Assembly (NCBI GenBank): GCA_023253235.1
Contig: JALRHE010000229.1
Coordinates: 1 to 20,855, forward strand
Direction: 5' to 3'
Origin: Steroidobacteraceae bacterium
Lineage (GTDB): Bacteria > Pseudomonadota > Gammaproteobacteria > Steroidobacterales > Steroidobacteraceae
DNA: 20,855 nt
In this document: one piece after another, positions 1 to 6,812 of the stretch
Layout: every line of letters starts with the position of its first letter
How positions within the stretch are numbered: position 1 is the stretch's first letter
Position numbers and translations under genes: made by a program
The notes under the pieces: model-generated
What the model was told of the DNA's origin: nothing
The model's database searches: none
Seen by the model: only the letters and a program-made list of their open reading frames with translations

Positions 1-1
1 A

Positions 2-46
2 TCCATTTATGCTGATCTTAAAACAGAAATAGACGCAAGAATTTAA
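2..46 (+). CDS. Possible 3' end of an unidentified gene (partial)
   Basis: Reading from base 2, a frame gives SIYADLKTEIDARI and then a TAA stop at 44-46, just before a terminator hairpin at 75-108. A gene ending here and facing the fabG-like fragment would explain why the hairpin has A/T runs on both sides. Fourteen codons are too few to identify a family, and other frames across this stretch are also partly open, so this is only a possibility. Confidence 0.22.
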   Translation, partial: SIYADLKTEIDARI

Positions 47-74
47 TAGTAAGCTATATACCTCTTTTCGGAAT

Positions 75-108
75 AAAAAAAGGATCAACTGATGTTGATC
101 CTTTTTTA
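75..108. terminator. Rho-independent terminator, probably bidirectional
   Basis: The stem GGATCAAC (82-89) pairs perfectly with GTTGATCC (94-101) around a TGAT loop. Seven A's precede it and six T's follow it, so it can act in either direction. It lies 16 bases beyond the stop codon of the minus-strand fabG-like fragment, where that gene's transcript should end. It is the clearest intrinsic terminator in the window and belongs to the AT-rich piece. None of the convergent gene pairs in the GC-rich part has one. Confidence 0.85.
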
Positions 109-123
109 TAAAATAAATATTTA

Positions 124-291
124 TTAAATATTCAGTCCACCACAAGCACTAATTACTTGTCCGGTAACATAGCTACTCATTTCGCTTGCTAAAAATAAAG
201 TGGTATTTGCAATTTCTTCTGCTTTACCAAATCGACCTAAAGGTATTTTATCTAAAAACGCTTTTCCCGCTTCACCTTCATTTAAAACATT
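124..291 (-). CDS. fabG: 3-oxoacyl-ACP reductase (FabG-like, SDR family), C-terminal fragment
   Basis: The minus strand from about 291 down to a TAA stop at 124-126 encodes the end of a short-chain dehydrogenase. It reads NVLNEGEAGKAFLDK, IPLGRFGKAEEIANTTLFLA, then SSYVTGQVISACGGLNI. The parts IPLGRFG, EEIAN, FLAS and YVTGQ...GG are the conserved C-terminal signature of FabG, which reduces 3-oxoacyl-ACP with NADPH in fatty acid synthesis. Only about 55 of roughly 245 residues are present. The Rossmann glycine motif and the Ser-Tyr-Lys active site are missing, because the reading frame leaves recognisable FabG sequence at the join with ilvB. Codons are strongly AT-biased (TTA, AAT, GAA, AAA), unlike every other gene here. 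Another SDR enzyme of the FabG type is possible. The family call is firm; the exact substrate is not. Confidence 0.8.
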   Translation of the reverse strand, partial: NVLNEGEAGKAFLDKIPLGRFGKAEEIANTTLFLASEMSSYVTGQVISACGGLNI

Positions 292-297
292 TCCGAT
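282..297. other. Composition break: probable chimeric join between two genomes
   Basis: Bases 1 to about 290 are roughly a quarter to a third G+C and encode the end of an AT-rich fabG. From about 298 onward the DNA is near 60% G+C and encodes IlvB. The bases TTTAAAACATT (281-291) are read both as FabG (...NVLN) and as the last codons of IlvB (...MF, stop). A short shared stretch like this is typical of amplification chimeras and misassembled contigs, but a real recombination or transfer junction cannot be excluded from one sequence. Confidence 0.7.
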
Positions 298-2135
298 GGG
301 CCCGGTGCATCCGTCTTCACGGGAGCATGTCGCGCCACGATGTGATCGCCTGTGATCATCGCATCGTACGATTGTCCCGGACCCACCATCGGATAGACGC
401 CTGCATCGGGATCGATGATGACTTCAAGGAACGCAGGGCCAGGATAACGAATGAACTCTTCAACGACTCGAGGCACATCTTCTTTGCGATCGAGACGCAC
501 GGCGAACTCGAAACCATCGGCCTGTGCCGCTTTGACGAAGTCTTTTTTATGCAGCGACTTGTCGCTAGCAGACAGTCGGCCTTTGAAGAACAGCTTCTGC
601 CATTGCTTGACCATGCCGTCACCGAAATTGTTCAGCACGACCACCTTGACCGGTAGGTGATACGTGGTCACGGTCTCGAGGTCGCCGAAATTCATTCGAA
701 TTGACGCGTCGCCATCGATATCGATGACCAGTGCCTTTGGATCGGCGAACTGCGCACCGATAGCGGCAGGAAGACCGAAGCCCATCGTGCCCATCGATCC
801 GGAGGTCAGCCATAACCTAGGTCGGCAGAAATCGAAATACTGCGCCGCCCACATCTGATGCTGACCCACACCGGTAGCGATGATGGCCTGTCCTTGCGTC
901 AAACGGTTGATTTCTTCGATGACGTAGTAAGGCTGAATCAGAGGACTATTGCGATCGTAGTTCATCGCATGCCGGGTGCGTAGTGCCTCGATCTCGCGAT
1001 GCCACTGCGAATAATCGGCGGAGAATCCTGTTTTTCGGCCAAATGCCGTCAAGGCGTGAATGGCGCCAGGCAATTGCCCGACGTGACTCCAGTCGACCTT
1101 CTTGACCTTGTTGATCTCGGCCCGATCAATATCGATATGAGCAATTTTCTTGGCGCGCGGCGCGAACTTGTTGGGTACACCCGCGACGCGATCGTCAAAG
1201 CGCGAACCAATCGCGAGCAACAGATCGCAATCTTCGACCGCATAGTTGGCGAACGCTGCACCGTGCATACCGAGCATGCGCATGGACAACCGATGTGTGG
1301 TGTCGAATGCGCCGATACCCATCAAGGTCGTCACGACCGGGATACCGAAAGTTTCGGCAAATTCAGTCAGTGCGCTCGACGCCTCTCCATTGATGACGCC
1401 ACCACCCGCATAAATCAGCGGACGCTTTGCATCGCGTAGCATTGCGAAAAACGCAGCTGCTTCATCATCTTCAACGCCGGCATGCGTCGTCGCAAAGAGC
1501 CGTTTTCGATACCCGGGAACCGGCAAGGTGCCCTCGCCACGGAAAGTGCCCGACCAATTCTGAACGTCTTTGGGCACATCGATCACGACTGGGCCCGGTC
1601 GACCAGTACGCGCAATCTCGAATGCCGTGCGGATCGTTGCCTCGAGCTTTTCGGGATCGGTAACCAAGAAAACATGTTTGGCGACCGAGCCCATGATGGC
1701 CGACACCGGCGCTTCCTGAAAGGCATCAGTGCCGATGGCTGCCGTCGGAACCTGGCCACAGATCACGAGCATCGGGATCGAGTCAGCCATCGAATCGCGT
1801 ACCGGTGTGACCGTGTTCGTTGCACCCGGACCCGACGTCACCAAGCAAACACCCACTCGCCCGCTGGCACGGGCATAACCTGCGGCCATGAAGCCCGCAC
1901 CTTGCTCATTAGCGGGGACGATCAGCGGCATCTGCTCGCCGCCTTGATCCGCCTGAGCCTGGTTATGCAAGAAGACGGCATCGTAAGTCGGCAGGATCGC
2001 CCCGCCGGAGTAGCCGAAAACGGCGGTGGTACCTTCGTCCACGAGGACCTGCACGATCATCTCAGCTCCGGTCATCACCATGCCCGCCTTCGGATGGCGC
2101 TTTAAGACGGTCTTGGGAGCAGTGGACTCAGACAT
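282..2135 (-). CDS. ilvB: Acetolactate synthase, large catalytic subunit
   Basis: This is a ThDP- and FAD-dependent enzyme that condenses two pyruvates to 2-acetolactate, or pyruvate with 2-oxobutyrate, as the first common step of valine, leucine and isoleucine synthesis. The 617 residues are somewhat longer than the usual 560-600. The N-terminal ThDP domain has GYSGGAILPTYDA (41-53) and the catalytic Glu77 in ANEQGAGFMAAGYA. The residue before that Glu is Asn, where many homologues have His. The FAD/middle domain spans about 205-365. The C-terminal domain carries the ThDP/Mg motif GDAS (475-478) ending in NN (502-503), followed by GMVKQWQ. It starts at ATG 2135 with no strong Shine-Dalgarno. 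The protein ends PSEMF, a plausible natural C-terminus, but its stop codon lies exactly in the composition break, so the last residues are uncertain. The regulatory subunit gene is divergent, which is unusual. Confidence 0.95.
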   Translation of the reverse strand: MSESTAPKTVLKRHPKAGMVMTGAEMIVQVLVDEGTTAVFGYSGGAILPTYDAVFLHNQAQADQGGEQMPLIVPANEQGAGFMAAGYARASGRVGVCLVTSGPGATNTVTPVRDSMADSIPMLVICGQVPTAAIGTDAFQEAPVSAIMGSVAKHVFLVTDPEKLEATIRTAFEIARTGRPGPVVIDVPKDVQNWSGTFRGEGTLPVPGYRKRLFATTHAGVEDDEAAAFFAMLRDAKRPLIYAGGGVINGEASSALTEFAETFGIPVVTTLMGIGAFDTTHRLSMRMLGMHGAAFANYAVEDCDLLLAIGSRFDDRVAGVPNKFAPRAKKIAHIDIDRAEINKVKKVDWSHVGQLPGAIHALTAFGRKTGFSADYSQWHREIEALRTRHAMNYDRNSPLIQPYYVIEEINRLTQGQAIIATGVGQHQMWAAQYFDFCRPRLWLTSGSMGTMGFGLPAAIGAQFADPKALVIDIDGDASIRMNFGDLETVTTYHLPVKVVVLNNFGDGMVKQWQKLFFKGRLSASDKSLHKKDFVKAAQADGFEFAVRLDRKEDVPRVVEEFIRYPGPAFLEVIIDPDAGVYPMVGPGQSYDAMITGDHIVARHAPVKTDAPGPSEMF

Positions 2136-2220
2136 AGGTAAAACCCGAGAGAAAAACCGGCAGGGGGTCTTTCAGACTACCAGTTTGACCGCTTCGTGCA
2201 ATATGCTCCACGACACGCCC

Positions 2221-2724
2221 ATGAGACACATCATCGCCATCCACCTGCAAAACGAAGCCGGCGCCCTGACACGGGTCGCGGGTCTCTTTTCCACGCGCGG
2301 CTACAACATCGAATCACTGTCGGTAGCCGCAACTAACGACGCGACCGTGTCACGCATCACGCTGGTGACGCGCGGATCGGATTCGGTCGTGCAGCAGATC
2401 ATCAGTCAGCTCAACAAACTGATCGATGTGGTCAGCGTCGAAGACATGACGCAAGGCGAACACATCGAGCGCGAACTGGTCCTGCTCAAGCTCAAGGTTC
2501 GGCTCGAGCAGTCGGATGCGGTACGCGGCTACGTCGTTCGTGCCGGTGGTCGAGTGCTCGACCCGGCCAGCGACGGCTTCATTGTGGAACTGACCGCGAG
2601 TGAACAGGAAGTCGATCAGTTCGTCACCGATCTCGGCAAAGGCGCCGAAATCGTCGAAGTCGTACGCAGTGGTGCACTCGGAATCAGTCGTCTCGAGCGC
2701 GCTCAGCGCTCACGCCGAGATTGA
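2221..2724 (+). CDS. ilvN: Acetolactate synthase, small regulatory subunit
   Basis: This 167-residue protein is the regulatory partner of IlvB; it raises activity and confers valine feedback inhibition. The N-terminal ACT domain (about 3-75) opens MRHIIAIHLQNEAGALTRVA, with the characteristic NEAG.L.RV..LF..RGYNIESL pattern. The C-terminal ALS small-subunit domain covers about 80-160 (ELVLLKLK, ...FIVELTAS). I chose ATG 2221 because family members begin MRHII; an in-frame ATG at 2203 would add MLHDTP. Neither start has a clear ribosome-binding site. The gene is head to head with ilvB across 85 bases, so both subunits would be driven from a shared control region and not from an ilvBN operon. 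Its last 15 bases overlap the 3' end of the convergent thioesterase gene. Confidence 0.94.
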   Translation: MRHIIAIHLQNEAGALTRVAGLFSTRGYNIESLSVAATNDATVSRITLVTRGSDSVVQQIISQLNKLIDVVSVEDMTQGEHIERELVLLKLKVRLEQSDAVRGYVVRAGGRVLDPASDGFIVELTASEQEVDQFVTDLGKGAEIVEVVRSGALGISRLERAQRSRRD

Positions 2725-3162
2725 GGCTCGATTCAGCGGCTCCAAGACAGCGCGGATCAACTCGGGAATCTCCACCGGACGGCGCGTTTGTGCATCCACA
2801 TACACATGCACGAATTTACCGGTAGCCGCTGCTAATTCGGCTCGTTGTGCGAACACACCTAAACGGTACGTGACACTACTGCGGCCCAATCGCTCGACAG
2901 CAAGACCGATATCGAGCGGCTGCGGAAAAGATAACGAAGAGTGAAACACGCAGCCCGTCTCGGCGACGATGCCGATCTGCCCAAGTGATCGCGTGTCCGT
3001 GCCGGTCGCTTCGATCAGAAATGCGTTTACCGTGGTGTCGAAGTATTCGTAATACACGACGTTGTTGATGTGCCCATAGGCATCGTTATCGAGCCAACGG
3101 GTGACCATCGGTCGGAAATACGGGAACTCGTTGCGCTGCGGAATCGCTGGGCGGATGCTCAT
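2710..3162 (-). CDS. Acyl-CoA thioesterase, 4-hydroxybenzoyl-CoA thioesterase (hotdog) family
   Basis: This 150-residue single hotdog-domain protein is of the YbgC/4HBT type. The signature TRWLDNDAYGHINNVVYYEY (21-40) contains Asp27, which aligns with the catalytic Asp of the family, followed by GHINN at the start of the hot-dog helix. Such enzymes hydrolyse acyl-CoA thioesters in the cytoplasm; the substrate cannot be read from the sequence. A longer in-frame ORF reaches 3327, but it would run across the divergent dehydrogenase start and adds unfamily-like sequence. I chose ATG 3162 (MSIRPAIP), which gives the usual family length. It is divergent from the zinc dehydrogenase (68 bases between starts), and its end overlaps ilvN by 15 bases. 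Confidence 0.85.
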   Translation of the reverse strand: MSIRPAIPQRNEFPYFRPMVTRWLDNDAYGHINNVVYYEYFDTTVNAFLIEATGTDTRSLGQIGIVAETGCVFHSSLSFPQPLDIGLAVERLGRSSVTYRLGVFAQRAELAAATGKFVHVYVDAQTRRPVEIPELIRAVLEPLNRASISA

Positions 3163-3230
3163 GACCGCTGCATTGTCGCCCGCCAACCGGACAGTTGCCA
3201 GCACCCGCGCAGACGGCGTAGCGTCGCGAT

Positions 3231-4355
3231 ATGAAAACTCGTGCTGCCATTCTCGTTCGAACGGGCGCACCGGCGCCTTATGCGGAGTCCCGCCCACTCG
3301 AGATCGCCGATGTCGATCTGGCGCCACCCGGGCCCGGCGAAGTGCTCATCAAAATGAAGGCTGCAGGCCTTTGTCACTCCGACCTCTCGGTCATCGATGG
3401 CAATCGACCGCGACCACTACCCATGGTGCTCGGTCACGAAGGTGCGGGTGTGGTCGAAGAACTCGGCCCGGGTGTTACCGATCTTGTCGTCGGCGACCAT
3501 GTCGTCACGGCTTTCGTGCCGAGTTGCGGAATCTGTCAGCCCTGTCATTCCGGTCGTCCCGCTCTGTGCGAACCGGGACTCGTCGCCAATACGGCAGGAA
3601 CCTTGCTAAGCGGTGCACGTCGCTTGCGACGGCGCGAAACTGAGCTCAACCACCATCTCGGCGTATCGGCTTTCGCCGACTACGCAACCGTGTCGCGCAA
3701 TTCATTGGTGAAAGTCGATCGATCGCTCGGCTTTGCGGAGGCGGCAGTCTTCGGTTGCGCTGTGATCACCGGTACGGGCGCCGTCATCAACACCGCCGAT
3801 CTGCCGCGCGAGCGCACGGTTGCCGTCATCGGCTTGGGCGGCGTTGGACTCGCTGCCCTGCTCGGTGCGCGTTTACGCGAAGCGACCACGCTAGTGGCGA
3901 TCGATCTCTCGGACGCCAAGCTCGCGATGGCGCGCGATCTGGGTGCAACCCACACCTTTAATGCAGCCGATCCGGAATGCGCTGAAAAAGTGCGTGCGCT
4001 CACGTCGGGCGGCGTCGAGTTCGCTTTCGAGATGGCGGGTGTCGTCAAGGCAATGGAACTCGCCTATCGCATCACGCGCCGCGGCGGAACGACGGTGACG
4101 GCGGGGCTAGCCCATCCGCAAGCGATGTTTTCGATACCTCAGGTTGGCATCGTGGCAGAGGAGCGCACGATCAAAGGCAGTTATCTCGGCAGCTGCGTTC
4201 CATCGCGAGATATCCCGCGATACATTGAGTGGTATCAGGCAGGCCGGCTACCGGTAGACAAATTATTGTCTGAAACCTTAGTGCTTGATGAGATCAATGA
4301 AGGGTTCGATCGTCTGGCGCGCGGCGAAACCTTGCGCCAAACATTGACACTATAG
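3231..4355 (+). CDS. Zinc-dependent alcohol dehydrogenase (MDR superfamily, class III-like)
   Basis: The 374 residues give a classical medium-chain dehydrogenase that oxidises an alcohol or reduces an aldehyde with NAD(H). The catalytic zinc ligands are Cys48 (GLCHSD), His69 with Glu70 (LGHEGAGVV) and Cys176 (FGCAVITG). The structural zinc is held by Cys99, Cys102, Cys105 and Cys113 (CGICQPC...ALC). The Rossmann motif GLGGVG is at 201-206, with Asp225 at the end of the second strand, which favours NAD over NADP. The insertion between about 115 and 145 matches the class III/aryl-alcohol dehydrogenase branch, not the short plant-type ADHs. The substrate is not determinable. The start ATG 3231 fits the family N-terminus. 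The stop TAG at 4353-4355 abuts the convergent monooxygenase stop, a six-base overlap. Confidence 0.92.
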   Translation: MKTRAAILVRTGAPAPYAESRPLEIADVDLAPPGPGEVLIKMKAAGLCHSDLSVIDGNRPRPLPMVLGHEGAGVVEELGPGVTDLVVGDHVVTAFVPSCGICQPCHSGRPALCEPGLVANTAGTLLSGARRLRRRETELNHHLGVSAFADYATVSRNSLVKVDRSLGFAEAAVFGCAVITGTGAVINTADLPRERTVAVIGLGGVGLAALLGARLREATTLVAIDLSDAKLAMARDLGATHTFNAADPECAEKVRALTSGGVEFAFEMAGVVKAMELAYRITRRGGTTVTAGLAHPQAMFSIPQVGIVAEERTIKGSYLGSCVPSRDIPRYIEWYQAGRLPVDKLLSETLVLDEINEGFDRLARGETLRQTLTL

Positions 4356-5534
4356 CGCATCGAAATCGACCGCACCGGCATCGTAGTCATACAGCGTTCG
4401 CAACTCCATCATGCCAGCAGTTAGCGCTTTGACCTGCTCCGCAGGCTCGTTTCCAAAATACAGGTCGGCGCGTGCGCGTGACATTGCTAGGGCATTCGTC
4501 ACTCTGCTGATGCGCTCGGTTTCATAGCGCTTCAAAAAAGTATTCGTTGCGCTGCTCGCTTCCGCCGCACGCCCAAGCACCGCGGCATCTTCCAAAGCCA
4601 TGACGGCACCTTGCCCGGTGAAAGGCGGCATGGCATGGGCGGCATCGCCTAGCAGCGTGACTCGCCCCTGCGTCCACGAGGGCAGCGGGTCGCGATCGAA
4701 AAGACCCCATTTGTAGAGTCGATCCGGCGGCGTCAACGACAGCAGATCAAGAGCACGCGGCTCGAAATCGGCAAACTCCGTTAGCAACTCATCAAGCGTA
4801 CTGGAGACAGACCAGCCTTCTTCCATCCAAGCGTCACGTTTGGCGATCGCTACGAAATTGATCCAAGACCCGCGCCTTAGTGGATAGCGCATCAACATGC
4901 GTCTTGGACCCAAGGTCATGCAAAGCGGTGGATCGAGTAAGCTCGGCGGCACCTGGTCTCCGGGAATCAACCCACGCCACGCCACATATCCGGTGAAATT
5001 AGCTTGGTCTGGGCCAAACAACTGAGCGCGGACACGTGAGTGAATACCGTCAGCGCCGATCACATAGTCGGCTTGATCACTCCAGCCAGAGCGGCAGCAA
5101 ACCAAAATGCCATCTTTGTTTTCTGTGAAGGAAGCAAACTCTGCAGCAGTCACGATGCTATCGGCATCGAGCGCCGTCACCGCGGAGAGCAAGGCCCGAT
5201 GCAGATCAGCCCGATGTACGTGATATAGCGGATATCCGTACCGCTCTCGACTGCGATCCTGTGGCAATGTCACGAGATCTTCACCCGTGCGGTAATGACG
5301 CAAACTACCGGCTGCGGGTGTACTGCCGATCCGCGCCAACTCGTCCGCCAAGCCGAGATACGCCAGCGCCTTCGAGGCATTCGGCGTGATACTCAAACCA
5401 GCCCCAACCTCACCCAAAGAGCTGCTTTGTTCAATCACGCGAACACGATGTCCCGCGCGCAATAAAGCGAGTGCGGCAGCGAGTCCGCCAATCCCTGCAC
5501 CAACGATAATCGTCTTGGCTGCGCGCACTGTCAT
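4350..5534 (-). CDS. FAD-dependent aromatic-ring hydroxylase (salicylate/3-hydroxybenzoate monooxygenase-like)
   Basis: This 394-residue protein belongs to the single-component group A flavoprotein monooxygenases, which use NAD(P)H and O2 to hydroxylate a phenolic ring. The three FAD signatures are in order: GAGIGG (12-17) with Glu35 at the end of the second strand, the DG motif GADGIHSRVR (160-169), and the GD motif GDAAHAMPPFTGQGA (296-310). Length and motifs match salicylate 1-monooxygenase and 3-hydroxybenzoate 6-hydroxylase relatives. UbiF/UbiH-type quinone hydroxylases are less likely, given the MPPFTGQGA form. No other aromatic-degradation gene is next to it. The start ATG 5534 lies 14 bases after the cyclophilin-like stop on the same strand, so the two probably form an operon. 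Confidence 0.88.
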   Translation of the reverse strand: MTVRAAKTIIVGAGIGGLAAALALLRAGHRVRVIEQSSSLGEVGAGLSITPNASKALAYLGLADELARIGSTPAAGSLRHYRTGEDLVTLPQDRSRERYGYPLYHVHRADLHRALLSAVTALDADSIVTAAEFASFTENKDGILVCCRSGWSDQADYVIGADGIHSRVRAQLFGPDQANFTGYVAWRGLIPGDQVPPSLLDPPLCMTLGPRRMLMRYPLRRGSWINFVAIAKRDAWMEEGWSVSSTLDELLTEFADFEPRALDLLSLTPPDRLYKWGLFDRDPLPSWTQGRVTLLGDAAHAMPPFTGQGAVMALEDAAVLGRAAEASSATNTFLKRYETERISRVTNALAMSRARADLYFGNEPAEQVKALTAGMMELRTLYDYDAGAVDFDAL

Positions 5535-5548
5535 TCAAGCGATCGAGA

Positions 5549-6463
5549 TTAACGACGCTCTCTCACCGGAACAGGCACGCTACAAAGATCGATCTTGCCT
5601 GCAGGCTGCAGATACCACTCATCGCGACGATTACGTCGCGACTCGATCAGGGCAGCGAAAGTCGGCGTATCGGTACGCAATACTTCGAGAGGAATGCGTT
5701 CGGTCGGTGGAAGATCCATCGCAAAGCGCATCCGCTTGATCGGTATACGCTCTTCCGCCTTCGCGTAGAAACCCAACGGCAGCGTGCCCCGTGGTAACGC
5801 TGCCAATAACTCCATGCCGCGCACCGCTCTGCCGATCACCGTGATGTTGCGGTCGAGTTGTCGGGGTGCATGGCCGATCACGGCGTATAACTCCGCGGCA
5901 TTACCGGAATCTGCAGCGGTATCGCGCCCAACGCCAAGCGTGCCATAGCAATGGGTCAGCCAGACCTTGCCAGCGCGTTCATCTAATGCGGCCGGTAGAC
6001 CCTCCACGAAACCCACCTGCGGTGCGTAAACATCGCCATCAGGCAAGCGGGTCATACGCCAGTTGCGCGACCACGACTGCTCGAACTCGGGAGCAATCTT
6101 GGCTTTAGCCGCCCCCAAGGGCTTCTTACTCTCAGGGTCACCCCATTGAGTCACAAAGTTGTCTTGAACGCGATTGATGCTGAGCCCGTCGAACCATCCG
6201 GCCTGCGTCAAGGTTCGCAAGTTGGCGACATGCGCTGGCGCGAAATTCGGAGCGAGCTCGAAGATGACGCGCCCTGTTTCGAGCTCGAGGTAGAGTGTTT
6301 TTTCGGGATCGAGCGGGCGCCAGTCTGCGGCGGTCGATGCGGCCAGAACCGCAGCCATCGTTCCAGGCGGTGGCTCACTCGCCTCGACTTGAATACTCAC
6401 AGCCGAAAAGACGACTGCCACGATCGAAACGAAACGATGCCGGAGCACGAGAGTCATATTCAT
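5549..6463 (-). CDS. Secreted cyclophilin-type peptidyl-prolyl isomerase-like protein
   Basis: The 304 residues begin with a signal peptide (about 1-29: basic start, hydrophobic 11-24, cleavage near VEA-SEP). The cyclophilin-like domain covers about 55-225, with TLYLELETGRVIFELAPNFA, then INRVQDNFVTQWGD (96-109, aligning with the FHRVI..F..QGGD motif and its Arg) and VIGRAVRGMELLAAL. It should act in the periplasm or outside the cell on proline bonds. Two features are odd. About 50 residues (110-160) separate the GGD-like motif from the next core strand. The usual SQFFI motif reads AELYAVI (190-196), so the conserved Gln and Phe are missing and activity is in doubt. An alternative ATG lies two codons downstream. 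It heads a likely two-gene unit with the monooxygenase and is divergent from the yciH-like gene 43 bases away. Confidence 0.83.
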   Translation of the reverse strand: MNMTLVLRHRFVSIVAVVFSAVSIQVEASEPPPGTMAAVLAASTAADWRPLDPEKTLYLELETGRVIFELAPNFAPAHVANLRTLTQAGWFDGLSINRVQDNFVTQWGDPESKKPLGAAKAKIAPEFEQSWSRNWRMTRLPDGDVYAPQVGFVEGLPAALDERAGKVWLTHCYGTLGVGRDTAADSGNAAELYAVIGHAPRQLDRNITVIGRAVRGMELLAALPRGTLPLGFYAKAEERIPIKRMRFAMDLPPTERIPLEVLRTDTPTFAALIESRRNRRDEWYLQPAGKIDLCSVPVPVRERR

Positions 6464-6506
6464 CCGGTGATTCTAGCGCGCCCTTGGTTGTCCTAGACTT
6501 CACACC

Positions 6507-6812
6507 ATGAACATCGACGCAAAACGTAAAGCGGCCGCCGGCACTCTCGTCGCACCACTCGCCGGACAAGGAAAACTCATGGTTCGGGTCGGCCGGGAAA
6601 CCTCAGGCCGAGGCGGCAAGGGCGTCTCCGTCATCACGGGTCTGCCCCTAGCCCAAGCTCAGCTCGAAGAACTCGCCAAGCAACTCAAGAAGCGTTGTGG
6701 TTGCGGCGGGACCGTCCGGAACGGCGTGATCGAGATCCAGGGCGACCAGCGTGATTTGTTGGTCGCGGAGCTGACACGGCTCGGTTACCCGGCGAAACGC
6801 TCGGGCGGCTGA
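6507..6812 (+). CDS. yciH: YciH/SUI1 family translation factor-like protein (eIF1 homologue)
   Basis: This 101-residue protein has the eIF1/SUI1 fold common to bacterial YciH. It shows LMVRVGRETSGRGGKGVSVI (24-43), KQLKKRCGCGGTV (58-70), the basic and glycine-rich patch expected to contact rRNA, and IEIQGDQRD..LV..L..LGYPAKR at the C-terminus. In E. coli YciH is reported to affect start-codon discrimination; its exact role is unsettled. The start ATG 6507 has no Shine-Dalgarno, and a possible -10 hexamer TAGACT sits at 6494-6499, so the mRNA may be leaderless. The 3' 128 bases lie antisense to the tail of the convergent helicase gene. The family C-terminus LGYPAKRSGG indicates that this end is genuine. 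Confidence 0.92.
   Translation: MNIDAKRKAAAGTLVAPLAGQGKLMVRVGRETSGRGGKGVSVITGLPLAQAQLEELAKQLKKRCGCGGTVRNGVIEIQGDQRDLLVAELTRLGYPAKRSGG

Noticed and set aside
1..300. Insertion sequence or integrated element at the left edge
   Set aside because: No transposase, inverted ends, target duplication or integrase is visible; the piece is ordinary AT-rich chromosomal sequence with a housekeeping gene end.
1482..2105. 207-codon open frame on the + strand opposite ilvB
   Set aside because: Antisense shadow of a clearly identified gene; its translation is rich in Arg/His and shows no domain.
2026..2220. Longer in-frame extension of ilvN back to 2026
   Set aside because: It would overlap the ilvB start region on the other strand, and the added residues do not resemble the family, which begins MRHII.
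2136..2220. Sigma-70 promoters between ilvB and ilvN
   Set aside because: TTGACC at 2185-2190 lacks a matching -10 at 16-18 bases on the + strand, and nothing convincing is seen on the - strand.
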